From: Thermoplasmata archaeon | GTDB taxonomy: Archaea; Thermoplasmatota; Thermoplasmata; GCA-020350865 | Direction of reading: 5' to 3' | Assembly: GCA_020348445.1 (NCBI GenBank) | Contig: CP070751.1 | Span: 2,047,948 to 2,111,947, forward strand | Length of the DNA stretch: 64,000 nucleotides | Shown: positions 37,619 to 47,700 of the stretch, piece after piece | Position numbering within the stretch: position 1 is the first letter of the stretch | How the letters are laid out: the number at the start of each line of letters is the position of its first letter | Made by a program: the position numbers and the translations under genes | The notes under the pieces: model-generated | The model's input: only the letters and a program-made list of their open reading frames with translations | The model's database searches: none | What the model was told of the DNA's origin: nothing

Positions 37619-40600
37619 CTAGTGCCCTATAAATGTATATCTGGTGAGGGCAGAAGTGGAGATCTGATACCCCTTGATCATTTCTATCAATGTATCATAG
37701 GCACCTGAGGGCATATCTGTTCTGTGCCAGTTCCATCTCTGTTCCGAGTAAATGAAGTAATTTATGCCAACTGTATCTGGGATGCTGTCACAGAACCAGT
37801 CTGCGGTTTTATCTCCACCATACAGTTTCAATGGCAGACCTAAGGTATCGTAGCCTGCAAGAAAGTTCTCAGTCCACACCCCGATAGTATAGGAACTTCC
37901 TCCAAACTCAGTACCGTTGGAAGTGACAACCATATAATACAACATATCATAACCCAATAGGGCATTTGTATGAGTTAAGGTGCCTGTTGTTCCCAAGATC
38001 ACAACCGGGCTTCCAGGTACCTCCCAAAAAGTCGAATTTAATGCACCAAAGAATCCGTCCCTCGCAGTGGAGAAGTAGACAACATAATAATCACCATCCA
38101 TAACACCACTTGGTCTCACCCAGTCCAGTCTTATATCGTTGCCTATAATAGTTGCCGTGAGGTTCTGGGCAGTGCTTTGCGGATCAAAACCAGGATACCC
38201 TGACTCGTGGTATTTGATCATTGTTCCCGGCATACCAACAAATGTCACATATTCCTTGGAGCTGAATAATACCACATAGCCGTCACCTAAATATAGATTG
38301 GTGTTGTTTACACCCGAAGGTCCATCCCCATTGTTATGTTTACGCCAAGTTTGAGTGTTTTGATCCATCCATTTTACATAAACGGCGTTTGGCCCCATAT
38401 CTTGGATCAGATCATCGGCAGTAAAAGTGTCAATAGGTTTCAAAGGCAGGGCAAATGTCGAAATTCCTGCATCAAATGTTTTTGAGTATTTACCAACTGT
38501 TCTGGAATTGAACGAGATGTTACCATTCACATCAACAGCCCTGATTGTGAAGTAAAGCTCATCGTAGCTGCTGGCGTTTGTTATGTTCCAGCTTATGCGC
38601 AGCGGTTCGGTTTTAAGATCCACAGGATCAGTTCCATTTGCTATAAGACCCGATGTATCCACCCAAGGAGAAGAGAAGTTGAATCCCATCCTGGTGGGGG
38701 AACCATAGATATAGTATTTAGCAATGCCTGGGGATGTGGGGGGGTCCCATCGCAATATGAGATCATCTGCATTATTCCCAGTGGTTTCTATATACAGATT
38801 GGGAGTGACTATGCCTCCGATTACGTTCACATAGCACGGTGGGAACAGGACCTCTACTGTTTCATTGTCCCATCTCGTGTAATTGGCTCTGGATCCTTCG
38901 ATGACATTGGTGAGAACCATGTTTCCAAAACGAGAAGATGTGCAATTGAAGGTAATTACAAAGCTCTCGCCCACGTAAATGAGGCTTTTGTTCCATTCGA
39001 GGATAGTATTGCCATCCACATCGGTTGTGATATGATCTGGAGGTATGTTAAAGCTGTTCTGTATCAAGTTAATCCAAGGCGGCAGGACATCTACAACCAT
39101 CGGTGTTGAGTCGCTGGTGTTTATGTCTCTTGCTGCAACCTCTTTGACATATCCGCTGATTAAGGAATAAATATCTTCCAGATCTGAAGCAGTTTCAGCG
39201 TAGAAATACATTCCACCTGTTATATTTGCTATGTTTTTTAATAAATCCTCATCTGCACCAGGTCCCAATCCTACTGTATAGATGACGATATCATTTTCCG
39301 CTGCAAAATCTGCCTCATCTATTGGATCTACACCACCATTCCACCCGCCGTCTGTTAGCAAAATCTCCACATGAATGTGCCCATCTTGACCATTTCTTAT
39401 GAGTTCATAGCTGGCAACATGCATTGCTTCTCCCATATATGTGGAGCCCCCAGGACCTGGGATGTTGCTGATGTCGGTTCTTAGGTCATCGTATTTTGCG
39501 GTCAGGTTATTCATGAGCACAACATTGGAATCAAAATACACGACTGCACCGGTGTCTGGAATGCTCATGTCATATGTGTAATCCAAAAGAGCCTCTTTTG
39601 CGAGATTCACATCTTGCGAGCTCATACTGCCAGATCTGTCAACTATGAAAACAACATCTTGAGGGGCCTTAATATTAACGCCGTAACCGCTTCCGGTGAC
39701 ATTCAGGGTTATCGTGAAAATTTCGTTGTATCCCGTGCCCTTCAGATTGACCACATTCGGACTTGCTGACTTCATGAGTTGGAGGTGAGGATACAACTTA
39801 GATTCGAGAATCGCGATATCCCCGAAGGAAGGATTGTAATAGCCTTGGATTATGATCGTGGTTATCTCACGGTTCGCCATGGGGAATATGTTCGGGATCG
39901 ATATTGTCACGGTTATGTTAGTTGATTCACCTGGGTCGAGTGAGATATCAGGTTTGCCATTTCCATTTGAGTCACCAAGTGGGTTCCCAATTTCGTCAAG
40001 AAAGATGACTATCCAGCCATTAGGAAGCGATTGATATGAAATATCTATTTTCTCTGTTTCGTTATATTTGTTTTTCAGGGTCAGATTGTACGTTATATTC
40101 TCACCTGGGAAACCATATCCTGTGGTATCGGGCCCAACGAGAATGAACGGAACTGTAGGAGTCTGGTTGAACTGCCAACCAGCGGCATTGGAAGAGGGGT
40201 CGTTGTATCCTGCCCTATGCTGCCCTGCTCCCTCTGGTACCCTTGCCACGGTTTTATTCTTCTGGTGAGCCGAGGTCCAGCCAACCATATCTACTAGATT
40301 ATCATTGGCAGTATAGAGATATATGTTATCATTAGAGGGAGTGACATTCTGGAAGAAATGGGGTGCGTCATCGTAAAGAAGGATGAAGTACGGATCCAAA
40401 TCGTCTAATATGCTTGCCGGAGGTATGATATAGACATCGTCACAAACGATCTTATAACCTGAGACATCTAAGGAACTTGAACCTTTCAATTTTAACTCTA
40501 CAAAGGAGTGCTGGATCAAATCAGGATTGAACATAACCTCGTTCAGCATAACAGTGGGGGTCTCATTGTAGGCGGGAACGTCATTTTGTTCGTTTCCACT

Positions 40601-43600
40601 GTTAAATGTGGGTGTCGAATCCCGTGTCCAATTGTCTGAATAGGCATTCTTAAAGTATCTTGCCGTAGATTCTCCAAACAAAGGATCCGGTGCCAAGCCT
40701 TGTGTACCGTACCTTATCCTTGACCATAATATGTCCTCATCGTCATAGAGTCTGATTTCGTCACCCTCATCACTGAGATTTCCGTCTCCAAAGGTGACAT
40801 TAAAATATCCGCCTGAAAGAATTGTACCCATGCTGGATAAATTCACAGGGATGCCCAATGATTCGGTCTCCAAATACCATCCCTTACCAGCTGATAGATC
40901 CAAACCGCTTATACTTGGATTGTAAATCTCGACCTGCTCAGGCCCTGAATCCCTAATCTCAGTGAAAAATGGGGGCTTGTAATGCATTGTGGGTTCAGAA
41001 TCAAATACCCATCCTGCAAGTATCGAGGTATTATCATTGTATCCGTTTGAAGTGCCAAACCCTTCTGGATATCTATTCACAGATTTATCCTGGGAATGGG
41101 TTGTGCTCCATCCCACCATATCCAGTAATCTTCCCTCGTTATCATAAAGATAGACATTATCGGCATTTACATCCATATCAAAATTAACAGGGTAAAAGGA
41201 TTCTACAAGTGTTGCGTAGGGATCAAGGGGTGTGATTCCAATCTCACCTCCTTTGCCGATGATATACTCATCATCGCAGACTATCTTATACCCTGTTATA
41301 TCCATCTCATTTATGGGTTTAAACTCGATGTCAAGTCCATCATCGGTATCACTTATCGTTGCATGCTGAGACGATCTTGCCCCATCTCCTTTGTTTAGGC
41401 CGATTGTATGAGCGCTGGGATCGTCTATATTGGCGAGGTTTATGGACCCCGGTCTGAGGTCTTCATATTGAAATACTATCTTGCCATCGTTTTCATAGAG
41501 GTTCACTTCAAAGGTCATGTACTTACCGTCGTAGTCGTAATTTGGACCGCTTTTATGCTCTATTCTATAATACGTGACGGTGAATATTCTGTTTGGGGAA
41601 TTTCCAATTGTTTTGTAGAAGATTCCCCCGCCTGCACTTGCTGAAAGATTCAGGTCATCCCACATGGGGGCAATGACAAGTTGCATATCATCGTTAGATA
41701 AGGGGAAGTCTAAATTATCGGGCCTAATTGGGTATGAAGAAAAACTGATGTACCCATTTACACCGATTTGGATCAGATTGTAATACACACCATAAAAGTT
41801 GAAGGAGAAATCCATCCAAACGCCCTTAAAACCATTATCCCCGTCGGTAAAACTCAGAGAAACACCACCATTGCTTGCGTTGATAAATGGGTAGGTTTTA
41901 CTGTCATTCATTTCATAGGTCACGAAATTCCCATCGTAGATAAGCTCAATGAATCCAACTTTCGAATTGGTGTTGTACAGTACCTCGTTTAGCTTTAGAT
42001 GCGGTCCCAGTGATATTGGGGGTACCGTATTTTTTGCACCTATTGTGGGGCTAGAATCCCTGTTCCAGCTTTGTTCGTAAAGATATAGGCCATCGATGTA
42101 CGTGTTTGCATATATTGCAGTTGATTCACCAGTTAATGGATCAGGTGCGGTGCCGTTGGTTCCATACCCTACCCATCTGTAAAGATTACCGGCCTCATCA
42201 AATAAGCTGACGTTTCCGCCCTCATCGTTTAGTGATAAGCCCAAAGGCAAACTGGCATTGGGATGATCTCCAAATACAAGATAGCCTCCCCCGGGCACAT
42301 ATGTTCCCATGGGTATCGTTACATTCACCCCATTGTAGGTCAGCCTCCATGAGCTGATGTTGTACTTCGCGTTTTTCTCTGCGCGATAATATAGCTCAAT
42401 TGCCTCACTTCCAGTGGGGGAGTCCTGGATTTCGGTTATGAAAAGTTCATAATACGGGTTTGGTGTTTGGTTAAAACTCCATCCCGCGTTCATTGTTGTT
42501 TGATCGTTCCAGCCATTGTATTGACCCACCCCGGGATTCTTTCTTCGAACTGATTTGTCCTGATCGTGCGAGGAATTCCAGCCCACCATGTCTAAAAGCT
42601 TTCCATTCTTGTCAAAAAGGTAGATATTGTCTTTTTGGGGCGTGATATCAAAGTCCGCAGGAAAGGAATTCTCATAGAGTGTATAATAGTTATTTCCATC
42701 TGTGATGAGGTAATCCTCCAATTCGTAAACAGAGTCACACATTATTTTGGTGCCGTTTAGGTTTCCAGGGTTCAAAAAAGAGATGATCTCTACGAACATC
42801 TCCTCTGAGTTGGGATTAAACAATACCTCATTCAATCTTGTGAGTGGAAATGTTTCGATGCCAACTACGTTATTCTGCTCGTCGCTCCAATCGGGACCTA
42901 TGCCATCACCAAATGTCGAGGATGAATCCCAATTCCAGTTGTCGGAATACATTGACCCAGAATATATCCTTGCCACAGACTGGTTCGGAGGCGGGTCAGG
43001 TGGATATCCTTCAGTACCAAAACCAATCTCGTCCTCGAGGGTGTTGTAGGGGGTATAAAATATGGAGACTGTATCACCTTCGTCATTGATCAAGTCACCT
43101 CCCGTTCTCCATACCCCATATCCACCTGGTGGTATTGATGATGAATTCCAAGAACCGACTGTTATGTTTGTTGTTCCACGATCCAGGGATATGTTGATAT
43201 CAGTAACATCTGCAGGGATCTCACCATTGTTGTAGACCTCTACATACTCATCAATTCCGCTGTCCATAATCTCAGTGATAATCAAATCCGGCTTCGGCAT
43301 GGTAACAAAGGCATAAAATGCCTGGGCTTTGCTTATATTCTCCCGAAGATTCGCCAAATTCGAGCCAAAGGCCGCAACCAGTGCAATTGTCGATTTTTTA
43401 CCATTGGGTATTGTACCAATGTTCCAGTCGATAACAGAGCCCACTTTTTTATCTGGAGCCGTAAGGGCAGCTGTTTGGTTGGGACTGTTGATGGCAGTGT
43501 ATATGGCAGTATCTGCACCCTGAAATGGTAGATTAGGCCAATCAGATGCATTTGTCCCATCTATTCCATAATAATGATCTATGGGATCTGAAACGTTGGC

Positions 43601-44257
43601 AGATGAAAAACCGAAGAATTGATTGATGGCATTCGTGTCAGTGTAGTAATAGATTGAGTCACTTAAATCCCAAGAGTCCCAGTCATCCTCGTTATTATCG
43701 TTTTCAAAATTCGAACATAGGCGCATACCAGCCTTAACCCCTGTCAGATCGGAGCCATAGATGTTCTCTATTTTCCATTCTAATACCACCCAAAATGCCC
43801 CACTTTGGGTCCATGCTGTCTGGTGGATACGAAAATCGTCAGGGTTCGTAATCCGTGTTTCAGTGAAGGTTCCAAATATTTTTTGTGTAGTGCCTGTTTC
43901 TTCCCAACCGAGGGGGGCGTCCACTCCGTTGATAACCTCAAAATCCCCATCCTCCATTGGGAGACCGGGGAATAAGGCAGCCACATTATTTGGCCCGTAG
44001 TTATCCTGATAAAGAAAAAAATATTGCCAATAATCATTAAGTGGTATAATATCTCCTATACCAGTATGTACCCGGGTTTGATGAAACCTTCCTATATCGC
44101 TAAGCTGTAGGGTGATATTACCGGCATTTAGTTCCAGTTGAGGCTCTGCCTCTACAACAAAGGGAAGCGTATTAAAAAAGACAATAAAAATGTTACCTAA
44201 AACCAGATAGATTATGATAAACAAAGAAGTCGTTTTTCTTGAGGATTTGGTTTGCAT
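37619..44257 (-). CDS. Giant secreted protein: lamin-tail domains, inserted NIDO-like domain, vWFA
   Basis: 2212 residues, a longer relative of the 15699-21539 protein. Signal peptide (about 10-35); shared N-terminal beta-region (about 40-320); six LTDs (about 327-1365). The fourth LTD is interrupted at about 778-977 by a NIDO-like sandwich (FSFNFYGVYYNLIQIGVNGY). Then come a NEW3-like domain (about 1370-1490) and a von Willebrand A domain (about 1530-1725) with the MIDAS motif DRSGS, the later Thr (GGSTYMG) and LTDGGWNGG Asp. Further beta-domains precede the duplicated C-terminal module (about 1920-2212; STFALPLKPI, LGLPLKLYGG) that ends TRYTFIGH. No C-terminal TM helix. vWFA domains bind proteins in a metal-dependent way, so an adhesive or matrix-assembly role is likely. 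ATG 44257 follows AAGGGG. The promoter is copy B of the conserved block. Confidence 0.87.
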   Translation of the reverse strand: MQTKSSRKTTSLFIIIYLVLGNIFIVFFNTLPFVVEAEPQLELNAGNITLQLSDIGRFHQTRVHTGIGDIIPLNDYWQYFFLYQDNYGPNNVAALFPGLPMEDGDFEVINGVDAPLGWEETGTTQKIFGTFTETRITNPDDFRIHQTAWTQSGAFWVVLEWKIENIYGSDLTGVKAGMRLCSNFENDNNEDDWDSWDLSDSIYYYTDTNAINQFFGFSSANVSDPIDHYYGIDGTNASDWPNLPFQGADTAIYTAINSPNQTAALTAPDKKVGSVIDWNIGTIPNGKKSTIALVAAFGSNLANLRENISKAQAFYAFVTMPKPDLIITEIMDSGIDEYVEVYNNGEIPADVTDINISLDRGTTNITVGSWNSSSIPPGGYGVWRTGGDLINDEGDTVSIFYTPYNTLEDEIGFGTEGYPPDPPPNQSVARIYSGSMYSDNWNWDSSSTFGDGIGPDWSDEQNNVVGIETFPLTRLNEVLFNPNSEEMFVEIISFLNPGNLNGTKIMCDSVYELEDYLITDGNNYYTLYENSFPADFDITPQKDNIYLFDKNGKLLDMVGWNSSHDQDKSVRRKNPGVGQYNGWNDQTTMNAGWSFNQTPNPYYELFITEIQDSPTGSEAIELYYRAEKNAKYNISSWRLTYNGVNVTIPMGTYVPGGGYLVFGDHPNASLPLGLSLNDEGGNVSLFDEAGNLYRWVGYGTNGTAPDPLTGESTAIYANTYIDGLYLYEQSWNRDSSPTIGAKNTVPPISLGPHLKLNEVLYNTNSKVGFIELIYDGNFVTYEMNDSKTYPFINASNGGVSLSFTDGDNGFKGVWMDFSFNFYGVYYNLIQIGVNGYISFSSYPIRPDNLDFPLSNDDMQLVIAPMWDDLNLSASAGGGIFYKTIGNSPNRIFTVTYYRIEHKSGPNYDYDGKYMTFEVNLYENDGKIVFQYEDLRPGSINLANIDDPSAHTIGLNKGDGARSSQHATISDTDDGLDIEFKPINEMDITGYKIVCDDEYIIGKGGEIGITPLDPYATLVESFYPVNFDMDVNADNVYLYDNEGRLLDMVGWSTTHSQDKSVNRYPEGFGTSNGYNDNTSILAGWVFDSEPTMHYKPPFFTEIRDSGPEQVEIYNPSISGLDLSAGKGWYLETESLGIPVNLSSMGTILSGGYFNVTFGDGNLSDEGDEIRLYDDEDILWSRIRYGTQGLAPDPLFGESTARYFKNAYSDNWTRDSTPTFNSGNEQNDVPAYNETPTVMLNEVMFNPDLIQHSFVELKLKGSSSLDVSGYKIVCDDVYIIPPASILDDLDPYFILLYDDAPHFFQNVTPSNDNIYLYTANDNLVDMVGWTSAHQKNKTVARVPEGAGQHRAGYNDPSSNAAGWQFNQTPTVPFILVGPDTTGYGFPGENITYNLTLKNKYNETEKIDISYQSLPNGWIVIFLDEIGNPLGDSNGNGKPDISLDPGESTNITVTISIPNIFPMANREITTIIIQGYYNPSFGDIAILESKLYPHLQLMKSASPNVVNLKGTGYNEIFTITLNVTGSGYGVNIKAPQDVVFIVDRSGSMSSQDVNLAKEALLDYTYDMSIPDTGAVVYFDSNVVLMNNLTAKYDDLRTDISNIPGPGGSTYMGEAMHVASYELIRNGQDGHIHVEILLTDGGWNGGVDPIDEADFAAENDIVIYTVGLGPGADEDLLKNIANITGGMYFYAETASDLEDIYSLISGYVKEVAARDINTSDSTPMVVDVLPPWINLIQNSFNIPPDHITTDVDGNTILEWNKSLIYVGESFVITFNCTSSRFGNMVLTNVIEGSRANYTRWDNETVEVLFPPCYVNVIGGIVTPNLYIETTGNNADDLILRWDPPTSPGIAKYYIYGSPTRMGFNFSSPWVDTSGLIANGTDPVDLKTEPLRISWNITNASSYDELYFTIRAVDVNGNISFNSRTVGKYSKTFDAGISTFALPLKPIDTFTADDLIQDMGPNAVYVKWMDQNTQTWRKHNNGDGPSGVNNTNLYLGDGYVVLFSSKEYVTFVGMPGTMIKYHESGYPGFDPQSTAQNLTATIIGNDIRLDWVRPSGVMDGDYYVVYFSTARDGFFGALNSTFWEVPGSPVVILGTTGTLTHTNALLGYDMLYYMVVTSNGTEFGGSSYTIGVWTENFLAGYDTLGLPLKLYGGDKTADWFCDSIPDTVGINYFIYSEQRWNWHRTDMPSGAYDTLIEMIKGYQISTSALTRYTFIGH

Positions 44258-44340
44258 AAATCAGCCCCTTAACAGTACGGTCAAACGCCCACTCCTTCAA
44301 ATGCAAGATTTAGATATGATTTAGACACATTATATTCATC

Positions 44341-44438
44341 AGATTTGTATATATTTATATATATATTTCTTTATTCTTAAATATTTTATGGAACAGTAGT
44401 ATACAAGCATTTAAGTTCTATACAAATTATTATGGATT
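44341..44438 (-). promoter_or_regulatory. Conserved promoter block, copy B
   Basis: The reverse complement of this stretch matches 25746-25843 at about 87 of 98 positions. It points leftward, toward the gene starting at 44257, about 85 bases away, and includes a long TATA run (about 44347-44368). It shares the divergent intergenic region (44258-44708) with the shorter copy C. The rest of that gap, about 44460-44600, holds no convincing gene. Confidence 0.65.
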
Positions 44439-44610
44439 GGACAAGTTGATAGCTGGTATAATAATTGGACTTGATGAAAGCATGGATAAAAAGACAGAAA
44501 GGACCAAATGTCACTCATATAAGAACGATTTCGATGTTGAGCTCACAGGATCTCATGCCATATCCATTTCGTTTCCTGGCTGTAAAACTTCTGGTTGGAT
44601 GGAATACTAA

Positions 44611-44632
44611 CTGTTCCACAAATATTTTAAGG
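44611..44632 (+). promoter_or_regulatory. Conserved promoter motif, copy C
   Basis: CTGTTCCACAAATATTTTAAGG matches the core of copies A and B at 18 of 22 positions, including the whole CTGTTCCA and the TTT-AAGG ends. It points rightward toward the 44709 gene, 75-95 bases before its start. Its AATATTTTAA part can serve as TATA box, giving a start of transcription near 44650. Confidence 0.5.
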
Positions 44633-44708
44633 TTTTAATTACAAGTACATATATGTCTATGAAATGATGTATACATCGATCTTTAATAAATTAAATCAAG
44701 GTGAGTTG

Positions 44709-47700
44709 ATGAGGAGAGAGCGTAATATTGTAAAGATTTTTCTGATATCAGTGGTCTTATTTTTAAATACGCTATCTATTGCAGGTATGGTGAACACACC
44801 CTTTATTTCGGACGTAATTGATGGGGGAATCCTAAAAAATATCGAAGATGCGGATACTGATTTGCAGCAAAGGGGAACAAGGGGAATAGAAACCCATGAT
44901 TGGTACATGTTCCATGGAAACACGGCCCATACTGGGGCAGCGGATCCTTCAGTTTCGGCTCCGGACACAAATGATACAGCTTGGACTTTTACCACTGCCT
45001 CTGATATCGAGGCCTCTGCTGCAGTGGTGGGGGACATGGTTTATTTTGCCAACATATATGGTAATTGTGATGATGACTGTATGATATATGGCATCAACGA
45101 AACAACAGGCAATTACTGGAACTTTACAGACATCGATTACGGAGGTGATAATTCGTTCAGATCCTCCCCTGCCATCGCCGATATCCAAGGTTACGGCAAT
45201 ATGCTCTTTATCGGCTCCATAGGAATGGGAGCAACACCTGACTTTGCTTATGGCCTTGACGCAAATCCTGATGACAACAATGACGGCGTTTATGACGAAC
45301 TTGATACCGACGAGGGACTCGACGACCTCCCAGATGCGAATTACGACTTAATCTGGAGATCCAAATTAGCCGACTACTCATCGATTTCTTCACCTTTGGT
45401 GGCATACATCCCCAGTTTGGATTCTCATGTTGTATATGTTGTGGGGGGTCAAACACTTCATGCCTTGAGTGCAGTGAATGGAGACTATATCTGGAATTTT
45501 ACAACAGGTGGGTACATCTCTACCTCTCCTGCTCTGGGTTACAACTTGCTGGGAAATCCGGTGGTTTATATTGCTTCAGATGATGGCTTTCTCTACGCTT
45601 TGGATGCAAGAGGTGTCGGAGGTTCAACCACAGTGAAATGGCAATACGATATGGGAGGATGGGTAGATTCTTCACCGACAATTGCTGATGATAGGGTTTT
45701 TATCGGTGGCTGGGGAGACGGCATATTGCACTGTTTGGATGCAACACCCGAGGACGGTAATGATGAAGGTGTAAATGACATTCCTGGAGTTGATTACGAT
45801 GTCATATGGACATTTGACATCGGCGATGACTACATATATTCCACACCCGCGGTTCATAACGGTGTTGTCTTCATCACAGGATATAACAGCGGTTATATTT
45901 ATGCACTTGAAGAGAACGTTAACCAGCCTTCCACATCAATTATTTGGAGCTATAATATCGGCGGAGGTTTTGGATATTCCTCGCCAGCAATTGCCGACGG
46001 AAAGGTTTTCGTGGGTTCGAAGGACAGCCACAAGGTGATTGCACTTGATGAGGTGGGTGGGGGCGGGACAACTACATTGATATGGGAATATGAAACCAAA
46101 GGAATAGTGACTGCCTCACCAGCCATTGCCAATGGCAAGGTTTATGTAGGCTCTGAGGACAACACTTTTTATGTTTTTGGTACCAGCGGATATGTAAATA
46201 AAAAGCCATATCCCCCAAAACTTTACAGCCCACTGAACACCCAAGTAATAACCTCCCCATCACCCAGGTTTGACTGGTCAGATGCAGTGGATAAGGATGG
46301 TTACATTGAATCGTACATAATAGAGATAGATGATGATCCATATTTCAATTCGCCTGAGTACACTCAGATCGATATCACCGAAACCCACTATTTTCCATCA
46401 TTTATTTCTGATGGTACCTATTTTTGGCATGTAAGGGCCAAGGATAATGAAGGGGCATACAGCATATGGTCAGAAACATGGGAATTCACAATAGATACTA
46501 TAAACGATCCTCCTGTTGTTACCGTAGTTTCTCCCAAAGGCGGGGAGGTTTGGGCAGGGACACACGATATATACTGGTATGCTTATGATTATGAAAACGA
46601 TCGCATGAGCTTTGATTTGTGGTTAAGCGACAACAGTGGTGCCAGTTACGACATCCTGCTGGCCTCTGGCTTGACTTCCCATGTGAGGGAATGGCGTTTT
46701 GAAACGACAGTTTATCCAGATGGGGTAAACTACCGAATCAAAATCAACGTTACCGATATGTACGGTTTAAAATCTGAGGATAATTCCGATGCTGATTTTG
46801 AAATCGACAATGGCCAAGGGGTAATCTATGATGATTGGCCGCAATTTCACCGCAACACAAACAATACAGGCTATTCTCCCTCCCAGGCTCCTGAGACCAA
46901 CAACACGAACTGGATTTTTGATACAGAAAGGGAAATCGATGCCTCACCTGCAATATTCGGGGGCATGGTATTTATTGGTAATCACAACGGAACGTTCTAT
47001 GCACTGAATGAGACAACAGGCAATGTAATCTGGCAGTACGACCACACAGATATTTGGTCCTGGTGCGATACTTCTCCTGCAGTGGGATATGTTCCCCAGT
47101 TGAATACCTATGCAGCCTTTTTTGGATTGACCATTTCCACAGGTTATAACTTCTTTGCAATGGACATTGATGGTCTTTCTGACGGCGATGATGGAATAAG
47201 CGAGGGGACACTTCCAGCCAATTATAACCTAAACGGAGATGTTCTCTGGGCCTACAAGGCCGAGAGCAGTGGGGCCTTGAGCTCCTCGCCCACAGTTTTT
47301 GAAGAGAGCGTTTACATCTGTTTCTATGAAACAGAATCAGGAGCGCAAAATTCAAGCCTGTGGGCATTCGATGTCAATGGTTACTTCGATGGTGACGATT
47401 GGTTACCAGATGATACTTTATCACCAGATTTCAGGTATGCAGATGTTCTCTGGACATTCAACACAAATTCATTTGCAGCAACATCTTCACCTGCAGTTGA
47501 GAATGTCCCGGGATTGGGGGCTCTAGTGTTCGTTGGAACAACTGAGGGATATTGGCCCTCGGAACTGGACCCGAACCTTTATGCACTGGATGCCAATCCC
47601 TTCGACGACTTGGTGGATCAGGGTCTGGCTGACCCTCCAGGCTCCTTTTACGATCTTATCTGGGAGACAAAATTGGATGACTACCTATTTTCCTCTCCTG

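Noticed and set aside
44395..44610. Open frame of about 70 codons before the 44709 gene
   Set aside because: No start codon with a ribosome site, and it overlaps the conserved promoter block; probably chance.
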